Assembly (NCBI GenBank): GCA_963664035.2
Contig: OY760867.2
Coordinates: forward strand, 744,001 to 808,000
Direction of reading: 5' to 3'
Origin: G958296245 sp963664035
GTDB taxonomy: Bacteria > Chloroflexota > Dehalococcoidia > Lucifugimonadales > G958296245
DNA: 64,000 nucleotides
Below, piece by piece: positions 56,985 to 64,000 of the stretch. The stretch's first letter is position 1, and the number at the start of each line of letters is the position of its first letter. The translations under genes were made by a program, and so were the position numbers. Below the pieces are notes generated by a model that worked only from the letters and a program-made list of their open reading frames with translations, had not been told where the DNA came from and did not search any database.

Positions 56985-59045
56985 ATGTATCCTCAATCCC
57001 GGCTGGAAAAAACGCGAAATATCGGGTTCGTCGCCCACATCGACGCGGGCAAGACGACCGTTACCGAGCGCGCCCTCTACGTAGCGGGCCGCATATACAA
57101 GATAGGCGGCGTGGACGAGGGCACGACCGCCATGGACTGGATGGCCCAGGAGCGGGAACGGGGCATCACCATCACGTCGGCCTCGACGACCTGCGGGTGG
57201 AACGGCTACACGATAAACGTGATAGACACCCCCGGGCACGTGGACTTCACCGCCGAGGTCGAGCGCAGCCTTCGCATCCTGGACGGCGGGGTTGTCATCT
57301 TCGACGCCGTAGCGGGCGTGCAGCCGCAGTCCGAGACGGTATGGCGGCAGGCAGACCGGTACCACGTTCCCCGCATCTGCTTCATCAACAAGATGGACAG
57401 GCTTGGCGCGGACTTTCAGAGGACCGTCGACAGCATAGCGCTCCGCTTCGGCACGACCCCCGTGGCAATCCAGATCCCCATCGGCAGCGAAGACTCCTAC
57501 AAGGGGGTCGTCGACCTGATCGAGGGCAAGGCGCTGGTCTACGAGGCCGGCTCGCCCGAGCCTCCCGCGGAAGCGCCGGTGCCGGAGGAGATGCTCGACG
57601 AGTACCACCGGTACCGCGATAGCATGATAGAGAGGGTCGCCGAGACGGACGACGACCTGATCGAGAAGTACATAGAGGGCCGGGAGATCACCAAGGCGGA
57701 GATCAAGAAGGCCCTTCGCAAGGCGACGATAGATTACCGGCTGGTCCCGGTGCTATGCGGGGCGGCGCTGAAGAACGTGGGGATACACCCGCTGCTCGAC
57801 GCGGTTGGCGAGTACCTTCCTTCGCCCCTGGACATGCCGCCATCGGTGGGTGAGGACCCGGCGACGGGCGCCCCCGCGGTGCGGGATACGTCCGAGGACG
57901 AGCCGTTTGCCGCCCTGGCCTTCAAGGCCGTGGCCGACCCGTTCATAGGGCGCTTGGCCTACTTCAGGGTCTACTCCGGGAGCGTGGCGACCGGGGACCG
58001 CGTGTACAACGCGGCGACGGGGCGGCGCGAGCGGATGGGACGGATCGTCCGGATGCACGCGCAGCGCAGGGAGGACCTCGACAGGGTCGTGGCGGGGGAG
58101 ATCGCGGCGGCGGTCGGTCTCAGGAACGTTTCGACGGGCGACACGCTGTGCGCCGTCGACGCGCCGATAATGCTGGAGTCGATCACCTTCCCGGAGCCGG
58201 TCATGTCGGTATCGGTGGAGCCCAAGACGAGGGCGGACCAGGACCGGCTCATGGACGCGCTGTCGAAGCTCTCGGACGAGGACCCGACGCTGAAGGTCTC
58301 TTTCGACGACGAGATAGGCCAGACGATAATGTCGGGCATGGGCGAGCTCCACCTGGAGATCGTGGTCGACCGGGTGCGGCGAGAGTACAAGGTGGACGCG
58401 AACGTCGGCCGCCCGAGGGTCGCGTACCGAGAAGCCATCACGAGGCCGGCCCGGGCCGAGGGGCGGCTCGTGAGGCAGACGGGCGGACACGGGCAGTATG
58501 GGCACGTCTGGTTGGAGGTGGAGCCCTCGCGGCGCGGGACGGGGTTCAAGTTCGAAGACTCGATTAAGGGGGGCGACGTTCCCAAGGAGTTCATTCCGGC
58601 GGTGCGCGCCGGGGTACTGGACGCCCTTGGGTCCGGGCCGCTGAGCGGATACCCCGTCGTGGACGTGAGCGTGAGGCTGGTGGACGGCAGCTATCACGAG
58701 GTCGATTCTTCGGAGATGGCCTTCCGGGTAGCGGGGTCCCTGGCGGCCAAGGCCGCCGTGCAGAGGGCGGCCCCGGTGCTGCTCGAGCCGGTGATGAGTC
58801 TCGAGGTGGTGACGCCTGGAGACTTCCTGGGAGACGTACTGGGTGAGCTGGGCCGGCGCCGGGCCAACATACGCAGCATCGAGGGGCGTGGGGCCGTGCA
58901 GACGGTCAAGGCCAACCTGCCGCTGGCCGAGAGCTTTGGATACGTCAACAGCCTGCGCTCTCTGACACAGGGGCGCGCCAGCCATTCGATGGAGTTCGAA
59001 GAATACGAGGAGGCTCCCGCCGAGGTGGCGGCTGCGGCCGTCTAG
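56985..59045 (+). CDS. fusA: Elongation factor G
   Basis: A 686-residue translocation GTPase. The P-loop is AHIDAGKTT, switch II DTPGHVDF, guanine specificity INKMD; later domains include ETVWRQADRYHVPRICF, HGQYGHVWLEVEPS and the domain V strand GRRRANIRSIEGRG. Length is close to the family norm (690-700). It lies 44 bp after rpsG. The usual tuf gene does not follow; rpsJ comes next, 17 bp downstream. Confidence 0.97.
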   Translation: MYPQSRLEKTRNIGFVAHIDAGKTTVTERALYVAGRIYKIGGVDEGTTAMDWMAQERERGITITSASTTCGWNGYTINVIDTPGHVDFTAEVERSLRILDGGVVIFDAVAGVQPQSETVWRQADRYHVPRICFINKMDRLGADFQRTVDSIALRFGTTPVAIQIPIGSEDSYKGVVDLIEGKALVYEAGSPEPPAEAPVPEEMLDEYHRYRDSMIERVAETDDDLIEKYIEGREITKAEIKKALRKATIDYRLVPVLCGAALKNVGIHPLLDAVGEYLPSPLDMPPSVGEDPATGAPAVRDTSEDEPFAALAFKAVADPFIGRLAYFRVYSGSVATGDRVYNAATGRRERMGRIVRMHAQRREDLDRVVAGEIAAAVGLRNVSTGDTLCAVDAPIMLESITFPEPVMSVSVEPKTRADQDRLMDALSKLSDEDPTLKVSFDDEIGQTIMSGMGELHLEIVVDRVRREYKVDANVGRPRVAYREAITRPARAEGRLVRQTGGHGQYGHVWLEVEPSRRGTGFKFEDSIKGGDVPKEFIPAVRAGVLDALGSGPLSGYPVVDVSVRLVDGSYHEVDSSEMAFRVAGSLAAKAAVQRAAPVLLEPVMSLEVVTPGDFLGDVLGELGRRRANIRSIEGRGAVQTVKANLPLAESFGYVNSLRSLTQGRASHSMEFEEYEEAPAEVAAAAV

Positions 59046-59062
59046 CCATCGCGGGCAATCAC

Positions 59063-59386
59063 ATGGTAACCGCCAGCGCAACGGGACAGAAGATCAGGAT
59101 CATACTGAGGGCGTTCGACCACCGGATCCTGGACCTGTGGGCCGGGCAGATAGTGGAGGCCGCGGAGCGGACGGGCGCCCAGGTTGCGGGCCCTGTGCCG
59201 CTGCCGACGAGCATAAAGAGGTTCTGCGTAATCCGTTCGGGGCACGTCCACAAGGACTCGCGGGAGCATTTCGAGATCAGGACGCACAACCGGCTGATAG
59301 ACATCCTGGAGCCGACGTCGAAGACGATCGACTCGCTGACCCGGCTGAACGTACCGGCCGGGGTGTTCATCTCGATGAAGCTGTGA
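59063..59386 (+). CDS. rpsJ: 30S ribosomal protein S10
   Basis: 107 residues with QKIRIILRAFDHRILD, PLPTSIKRFCVIRSGHVHKDSREHFEIRTHNRLIDI and a PAGVFISMKL end, all S10-specific. Slightly longer N-terminus than the E. coli protein. It begins the S10 part of the merged operon. Confidence 0.96.
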   Translation: MVTASATGQKIRIILRAFDHRILDLWAGQIVEAAERTGAQVAGPVPLPTSIKRFCVIRSGHVHKDSREHFEIRTHNRLIDILEPTSKTIDSLTRLNVPAGVFISMKL

Positions 59387-59399
59387 CGGGGAGATTGAG

Positions 59400-60020
59400 T
59401 TGTCGGTACGAGGCCTGATAGGCAAGAAGGTGGGAACGACGCAGGTCTTCCGCGAGAGCGGGGAGGCGGTGTGCGTTACCGTCGTGCAGGCCGGGCCGTG
59501 TACCATTACGCAGGTCAAGACGCCCGACAACGACGGGTACGAGGCGGTGCAGATCGGGTACACGGACGTCAGGAATGTGAACAAGCCTCGCGGCGGGCAC
59601 CTGAAGGCTTCCGGCAGACAGCTCCGCTTCCTGCGCGAAGTGGAGGCGGACGACGTGTCGGGGCTGGAGGTGGGGCAGACCGTCGACGTGGACCTATTCG
59701 CCGAGGGCGAGAAGGTCGACGCGACCGGGCTGTCGAAGGGCCGCGGCTTTGCCGGCGGGGTCAAGAGGCATGGGTTCCACGGCGGGCCGAAGACGCACGG
59801 GCAGTCGGACAGGCACCGCGCGCCGGGTTCCATCGGCGCGGGGACCTCGCCAGGGCGCGTGTTGAAGGGTATGAAGATGGCGGGGCACATGGGCAACGCC
59901 CGCGTAACCGTGCGCAACCTCGAAGTGATGGGGACGGACAAGGACAGGAACCTGCTGCTCATCAAGGGGGCGCTCCCCGGAGCTAGGAATTCGCTGATCG
60001 TGATACAGAAGGCCGGCTAG
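59400..60020 (+). CDS. rplC: 50S ribosomal protein L3
   Basis: 206 residues. GLIGKKVGTTQVF at the start; the conserved RGFAGGVKRHGFHGGPKTHGQSDRHRAPGSIG loop reaches the peptidyl-transferase centre; VLKGMKMAGHMGN follows. The start is TTG 59400 after GGGGAG. 13 bp after rpsJ. Confidence 0.96.
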   Translation: MSVRGLIGKKVGTTQVFRESGEAVCVTVVQAGPCTITQVKTPDNDGYEAVQIGYTDVRNVNKPRGGHLKASGRQLRFLREVEADDVSGLEVGQTVDVDLFAEGEKVDATGLSKGRGFAGGVKRHGFHGGPKTHGQSDRHRAPGSIGAGTSPGRVLKGMKMAGHMGNARVTVRNLEVMGTDKDRNLLLIKGALPGARNSLIVIQKAG

Positions 60021-60025
60021 GGGCT

Positions 60026-60697
60026 ATGAAGATCGCTCTCAAGAATACGAAGGGGAAGGTGGTCGGCAGCGTCCAGGCAAGGGACGACGTGTTCGGCGCG
60101 CCTCCCAACCCCGCGGTGGTACACCAGGTGCTGGTGGGCCAGCTGGCGAACGCGCGCCAGGGCACCGTTTCCGTGAAGTCGCGCAGCGGCGTCTCGGGCG
60201 GCGGGCGGAAGCCGAGGCCGCAGAAGCACACAGGGGCGGCGCGAGCGGGCACGATCCGCGCGTCGCAGTGGCGGGGCGGCGGGGCGGCTTTCGGGCCGCA
60301 GCCGCGCAGCTACCGCCAGCGCACCACGAAGAGGATGCGGCGGCTGTCGCTGGTGACGGTGCTGTCGGACAAGGTGCGCGAGGACGAGCTGGTCGTGCTG
60401 GAGGACCTGGAGCTGGAGCAGGCGCGCACGAAGGAGATGGTCGGCGTGCTGGAGGCGGTCGGCGCCGGGCTCGCTCCTCTGCTCGTGGCCGACGGCGCCG
60501 GCGACGAGGTCTTCAGGGCGGCGCGAAACATACCTCAGCTTAGGATGCTGCCCGCCGCTCTGCTGAATACGGCGGACCTGTTGAAGCACGGCAAGGTGGT
60601 GATGACGCAGGAGGCGCTGCGGACCGCCGAGGCGCTATGGGGGAGGCCGCTCGTGAGGCGTCCGCGCCCGGGCGCGGCGGGGGGCTCCGATGAATAG
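60026..60697 (+). CDS. rplD: 50S ribosomal protein L4
   Basis: 223 residues. SRSGVSGGGRKPRPQKHTGAARAGTIRASQWRGGG is the tunnel loop of L4, and the C-terminal NILKHGKVV-like segment (ADLLKHGKVVMTQEAL) is typical. It overlaps rplW by 8 bp. The C-terminal tail is extended by about 15 residues (RPLVRRPRPGAAGGSDE). Confidence 0.95.
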   Translation: MKIALKNTKGKVVGSVQARDDVFGAPPNPAVVHQVLVGQLANARQGTVSVKSRSGVSGGGRKPRPQKHTGAARAGTIRASQWRGGGAAFGPQPRSYRQRTTKRMRRLSLVTVLSDKVREDELVVLEDLELEQARTKEMVGVLEAVGAGLAPLLVADGAGDEVFRAARNIPQLRMLPAALLNTADLLKHGKVVMTQEALRTAEALWGRPLVRRPRPGAAGGSDE

Positions 60698-60974
60698 CTT
60701 CGACATCCTGAGGAGGCCGATAATTACCGAAAAGAGCACCTACCTGCAGGAGCAGGGTAGGTACGTGTTCGAGGTGAGGCCGAGCGCGACCAAGCACCAG
60801 GTGAAGCGCGCCGTCGAGGATGCCTTCGACGTGAGCGTGGCCAGCGTCAACACGATGAACGTCCGGGGCAAGACGAGGCGGTTGGGTCCGCGAATGTCGA
60901 AGAAGAGAGACTGGAAGAAGGCGATCGTGACCCTGGCTCCGGGCAACACGATCACGATATTCGAGGGCGTCTGA
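60690..60974 (+). CDS. rplW: 50S ribosomal protein L23
   Basis: 94 residues. ILRRPIITEKST at the start, FEVRPSATKHQVKRAVEDAFDVSVASVNTMNVRGK in the middle, and KKAIVTLAPGNTI at the end are L23 features. It sits at the tunnel exit. Start overlaps rplD; the stop overlaps the rplB ATG (TGATG). Confidence 0.95.
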   Translation: MNSFDILRRPIITEKSTYLQEQGRYVFEVRPSATKHQVKRAVEDAFDVSVASVNTMNVRGKTRRLGPRMSKKRDWKKAIVTLAPGNTITIFEGV

Positions 60975-61801
60975 TGCCACTGAAGGCAGTAAATCCCACG
61001 ACACCGGGGCGCCGCGGGGCGGTGCTCCAGACGTCGGACGACATCACGACGCGCCGTCCGAAGAAGTCGCTCCTGGAGCCGCGCAAGAACCGCGCCGGCC
61101 GCGGCAGGAACGGACGGATAACCGTCCGGCACCGGGGCGGAGGGCACAAGCGGCGGTACCGCAAGATCGACTTCAAGCGCGACAACGCCGGGGTGCCGGG
61201 GGAGGTCGTCTCCATCGAATACGACCCGAACCGGTCCGCCCGGATCGCGCTCATCAAGTTCCGCGACGGCGACTGGCGCTACATCGTGGCTCCGAACGGG
61301 CTCGGGGTGGGCGACGTGGTGCAGGCCGGAGAGCAGGCGCCCATCAGGCCGGGCAACGCCCTGCCGCTGCGGGCGATTCCCACGGGGACGATGGTCCACA
61401 ACATAGAGCTTTCGGTGGGCCGGGGCGCGCAGATCGTCAGGAGCGCGGGCACGGCGGCGCAGGTGCTGGCGAAGGAGGGCAAGTACACGCTGATCAGGCT
61501 GCCGTCCTCGGAGGTGCGGCGGGTGCTCAGCGAGTGCATGGCCACGGTGGGGCAGGCGAGCGCCGTGGACCATAAGAACGTCAAGCTGGGCAAGGCGGGA
61601 CGAAAGCGTAACATGGGCCGCCGTCCCGAGGTCCGAGGGGTCGTCATGTCGCCGGCGGACCATCCGCACGGCGGCGGCGAGGGGCGGTCTCCCGTGGGGA
61701 TGCCGGGCCCGAAGACGCCCTGGGGCAAGCCCGCCCTGGGCTACAGGACGCGGCGGAACAAGAAGAGCAACCGGCTGATCCTCAGCCGCAGGCGCAAGTA
61801 G
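60974..61801 (+). CDS. rplB: 50S ribosomal protein L2
   Basis: 275 residues. GRNGRITVRHRGGGHKRRYR, GNALPLRAIPTGTMVHNIEL and the peptidyl-transferase-associated VMSPADHPHGGGEGRSPVG loop with its essential His are present. Normal length. Confidence 0.97.
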   Translation: MPLKAVNPTTPGRRGAVLQTSDDITTRRPKKSLLEPRKNRAGRGRNGRITVRHRGGGHKRRYRKIDFKRDNAGVPGEVVSIEYDPNRSARIALIKFRDGDWRYIVAPNGLGVGDVVQAGEQAPIRPGNALPLRAIPTGTMVHNIELSVGRGAQIVRSAGTAAQVLAKEGKYTLIRLPSSEVRRVLSECMATVGQASAVDHKNVKLGKAGRKRNMGRRPEVRGVVMSPADHPHGGGEGRSPVGMPGPKTPWGKPALGYRTRRNKKSNRLILSRRRK

Positions 61802-61813
61802 AGGAGCGACCAG

Positions 61814-62098
61814 ATGTCGAGGTCCGTCAAGAAGGGGCCGTACGTGGACACCAAGCTGGCCAGGAAGGTGGACGCGGCGCGGCGCAGCAGCAACAAGGCC
61901 GTCATCCGCACCTGGTCCCGGGCCTCCATGATAATGCCGGACATGCTCGGTCTCACGATAGCGGTACACGACGGCCGCCGGCACATCCCCATCTACATTA
62001 CCGAGAACATGGTCGGGCACCGCCTGGGCGAGTTCGCGCCCACGCGGACGTTCAGGGGGCATTCCTCCAAGTCGGAGCGGACGACGGCGGTAGGTTAG
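61814..62098 (+). CDS. rpsS: 30S ribosomal protein S19
   Basis: 94 residues. SRSVKKGPYVD, TWSRASMIMPDMLGLTIAVHDGRRHIPIYITENMVGH and LGEFAPTRTFRGH are all S19 markers. It follows rplB by 12 bp. Confidence 0.96.
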   Translation: MSRSVKKGPYVDTKLARKVDAARRSSNKAVIRTWSRASMIMPDMLGLTIAVHDGRRHIPIYITENMVGHRLGEFAPTRTFRGHSSKSERTTAVG

Positions 62099-62102
62099 CG
62101 AG

Positions 62103-62441
62103 ATGCCTGCAAGCGCCACGGCTGTAAATACAGGGATATCGGTCAAGCGGCTCAAGCCGATAGTCGACCTCGTGCGCGGCAAGGACGCGGACGAGGCGCT
62201 GGAGATGCTTGCCTTTCTGCCGTCTCCGGCGGCCGCGCAGGTCGCGAAGGTGCTAAAGTCGGCGATGGCGAACGCGGAGGACGTGATGATCAGCCGTCCC
62301 GCGAGCCTTCGCATAACGGAGATATACGCCAACGAGGCGACCCGCCTGAAGCGGTTCAGGCCCAGGGCGATGGGGCGCGTCGGCCGCGTCAGGAGAAGGA
62401 GCAGCCACATAACGGTTGTAGTCGACGAGGAGGGAGCGTAG
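62103..62441 (+). CDS. rplV: 50S ribosomal protein L22
   Basis: 112 residues. KPIVDLVRGKDADEALEMLAFLP and a C-terminal hairpin RLKRFRPRAMGRVGRVRRRSSHITVVV, which lines the exit tunnel. ATG 62103, 4 bp after rpsS. Confidence 0.95.
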   Translation: MPASATAVNTGISVKRLKPIVDLVRGKDADEALEMLAFLPSPAAAQVAKVLKSAMANAEDVMISRPASLRITEIYANEATRLKRFRPRAMGRVGRVRRRSSHITVVVDEEGA

Positions 62442-62442
62442 C

Positions 62443-63180
62443 TTGGGAAACAAGACCCATCCGATAGGCTTCCGTCTGGGGGTCACCGCCGAGTGGCAGG
62501 CGCGATGGTTCGCCGCCAAGGCGAGCGATTACCGGGCGCTGGTCGACGAGGACCTTGCCATCCGGAAGGTGCTGGACGACGCCTACGAGGACGCGGGCAT
62601 ATCCCGCGTCGACATAGAGCGCGGCTCCAGCGAGGTGGTGCTCACGATAAACACTGCCCGCCCCGGCATAGTGATCGGGCGGGGGGGGCAGAAGGTCGAG
62701 GAGATACGGAAGGAGATAGAGAGGGGCATCAGGAGGCGCGTCCGGCTGAACGTGCAGGAGATACGCCAGCCGGAGTTGGACGCCTACCTGGTGGCCCGGA
62801 ACATAGCCGACCAGCTCGAGCGGCGGATAGCGTACCGCCGCGCGATCCGGCAGGCGCTGACCCGCACGATGCAGGCGGGGGCACAGGGCATCAAGATAAT
62901 ATGCTCGGGGCGTCTCGGCGGGGCGGACATCGCGAGGAGAGAGAAGGCGATGGCGGGGCGGGTGCCGCTGCACACGCTGCGCGCGGACATAGACTTCAAC
63001 ATCGCCGAGGCGGCGACCGACTTTGGGCGCATCGGCGTCAAGGCGTGGATATTCAAGGGCGAGATCCTGCCCGAGCGCAGGCAGGAAGAGGAGTTGATGA
63101 GCCCGATCGAAGTGACGGTAAGCGCAGAGGAAGAGACACCGGCAGATGCTACAGCCTCGGAGAATCAAGTACAGGAATAA
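62443..63180 (+). CDS. rpsC: 30S ribosomal protein S3
   Basis: 245 residues. GNKTHPIGFRLGV at the start, the KH domain IVIGRGGQKVEEIRKEIE, and AQGIKIICSGRLGGADIARREK. The start is TTG 62443, 1 bp after the rplV stop. The end is extended by an acidic tail (EEETPADATASENQVQE) that overlaps the rplP gene by 35 bp. Confidence 0.96.
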   Translation: MGNKTHPIGFRLGVTAEWQARWFAAKASDYRALVDEDLAIRKVLDDAYEDAGISRVDIERGSSEVVLTINTARPGIVIGRGGQKVEEIRKEIERGIRRRVRLNVQEIRQPELDAYLVARNIADQLERRIAYRRAIRQALTRTMQAGAQGIKIICSGRLGGADIARREKAMAGRVPLHTLRADIDFNIAEAATDFGRIGVKAWIFKGEILPERRQEEELMSPIEVTVSAEEETPADATASENQVQE

Positions 63181-63559
63181 GCATCGGGGGCGCCGCAAGG
63201 GGATCTCCGTTGCGGGCAGCACGATCAACTTCGGCGAATACGGCCTGAAGGCCGTCGAGCCGGCGTGGATAACGTCGCGCCAGATCGAAGCGGCGCGCCG
63301 GGTGATAACCCGCTACGCCAGGAGCGGCGGGCGGTTGTGGATCCGGATATTCCCGGACAAGTCGGTGACGGCGAGGGCGGCGGAGACGAGGATGGGTTCC
63401 GGGAAAGGGGCCGTCGACCATTGGGTGGCGGTAGTCAAGCCCGGAAGGATTCTCTTCGAGGTGGCGGGCGTGCCGGAGGCCGACGCCATATCCGCGCTCA
63501 AGCTGGCCTCGGCGAAGCTTCCGGTAGCCACCAAGGTGGTGGCGAAGCAGGAGATATAG
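63146..63559 (+). CDS. rplP: 50S ribosomal protein L16
   Basis: 137 residues. LQPRRIKYRNKHRGRRKG at the start, EPAWITSRQIEAARRVITRYARSGGRLWIRIFPDKSVTARAAETRMGSGKG with the functional basic loop, and an AADAISALKLASAKLP-like end. The start lies inside the rpsC 3' end (35-bp overlap in another frame). Confidence 0.96.
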   Translation: MLQPRRIKYRNKHRGRRKGISVAGSTINFGEYGLKAVEPAWITSRQIEAARRVITRYARSGGRLWIRIFPDKSVTARAAETRMGSGKGAVDHWVAVVKPGRILFEVAGVPEADAISALKLASAKLPVATKVVAKQEI

Positions 63560-63581
63560 GGGTAGAACAGGTCTATACGCA

Positions 63582-63785
63582 ATGGAGATCGACGACTTGA
63601 GAGCGCTGACGGACGACGAGTTGTCCGAGGACTTGGACAACAGCCGCATGGAGCTAATGAACCTGCGGTTCCGCGTCGCCACGATGCAGCTCCCGAACGT
63701 AAACGAGATCAGGCGAGTACGCAAGCGCATCGCCCGCGTTTTGACGGTGATGCGGCAGCGTGAGCTTGCCAGGGCGGCAGAATGA
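63582..63785 (+). CDS. rpmC: 50S ribosomal protein L29
   Basis: 67 residues, two helices: IDDLRALTDDELSEDLDNSRMELMNLRFR and NVNEIRRVRKRIARVLTVMRQRELA, as in L29. It lies 22 bp after rplP and overlaps rpsQ by 4 bp (ATGA). Confidence 0.94.
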   Translation: MEIDDLRALTDDELSEDLDNSRMELMNLRFRVATMQLPNVNEIRRVRKRIARVLTVMRQRELARAAE

Positions 63786-64000
63786 GCTACGAACGACGCA
63801 AAGTGAGAGTGGGCAAGGTCGTAAGCGACGCCATGGACAAGACCGTGGTCGTGCAGGTCGAATGGCGCCAGGTCCACCGGCTGTATGGGAAGTCCATCAG
63901 GCGGCGCGCCCGGTTCAAGGCGCACGACGAGGAGAACGCCTGCCGTGTGGGCGACACCATCCGGATGGTGGAGTCTAGGCCGCTTTCCCGGACCAAGAGA
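63782..64000 (+). CDS. rpsQ: 30S ribosomal protein S17, 3' end outside window
   Basis: The first 73 residues are visible: SYERRKVRVGKVVSDAMDKTVVVQVEW and the HRLYGKSIRRRARFKAHDEENACRVGDTIRMVESRPLSRTKR stretch typical of S17. The frame runs off the window end, so the stop is not seen. ATG 63782 overlaps the rpmC stop. Confidence 0.94.
   Translation, partial: MSYERRKVRVGKVVSDAMDKTVVVQVEWRQVHRLYGKSIRRRARFKAHDEENACRVGDTIRMVESRPLSRTKR

Overview
The window is GC-rich bacterial chromosome with 70-type promoters (several -10 boxes read gTATAATcc), many TAG stops and several GTG/TTG starts. The best guess for the source is a Chloroflexota member of the Dehalococcoidia/SAR202 type. The reasons are the oligopeptide-binding lipoprotein with a long Val-Glu-Lys linker, phytanoyl-CoA-type dioxygenases, MetE-C-like proteins, giant FtsX permeases and abundant GGGCGCCC hairpin repeats. 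This placement is an inference from gene content, not a phylogenetic result.

Layout. 1-3386: the C-terminal part of an alpha-2-macroglobulin split by an in-frame TAG. 3551-13243: a probable operon of two giant FtsX-type permeases flanking a voltage-gated cation channel, followed by two MacB/LolD-type ATPases. 13288-13577: a lone HicB-like protein and the tail of a dead acyl-CoA-dehydrogenase-like gene. 13644-20200: an accessory biosynthetic locus with a GT4 glycosyltransferase, a radical SAM/SPASM enzyme, an 847-residue dioxygenase/WG-repeat/O-methyltransferase fusion, a histidine phosphatase and, convergent, a sugar-nucleotide epimerase. 20243-24153: a flavin-type dehydrogenase/monooxygenase, Pth, an RNase HI-MoaC fusion and leucine dehydrogenase. 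24164-28810: small unknowns, tRNA-Gly(CCC), aldo/keto reductase, a DUF2335 protein, a MetE-C-like protein and a PhyH dioxygenase. 29099-33073: an EndoIII-like glycosylase, a MOSC protein and modABC on the minus strand. 33644-41058: a DUF502 protein, a methyltransferase and a five-gene minus-strand signalling operon (STAS, receiver-PP2C phosphatase, RsbW-like kinase, substrate-binding lipoprotein, histidine kinase). 42044-45052: NHL propeller, ComF, a hypothetical gene and FabI. 45551-51433: a decayed giant surface protein. 51881-55116: an oligopeptide-binding lipoprotein and an orphan E1-alpha. 56056-end: fused str and S10 ribosomal operons (rpsL, rpsG, fusA, rpsJ, rplC, rplD, rplW, rplB, rpsS, rplV, rpsC, rplP, rpmC, rpsQ) with no tuf between fusA and rpsJ.

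Three repeat families are recognisable. The most informative is a transposon-like element with 15-bp terminal inverted repeats (GTAACTGTTCAGAGT type) and an internal array of hairpin units. Two copies (41240-41964 and 55254-55940) are flanked by perfect 8-bp target duplications, and a third (right end at 51747) has lost its left end. All three right ends lie 15-17 bp upstream of the -35 hexamer of a promoter-like sequence with an 18-bp spacer, in the same orientation, ahead of an NHL gene, a solute-binding lipoprotein gene and the ribosomal operon. This regular docking, and the GT4/radical SAM/triple-fusion locus, are the two most novel-looking things here.
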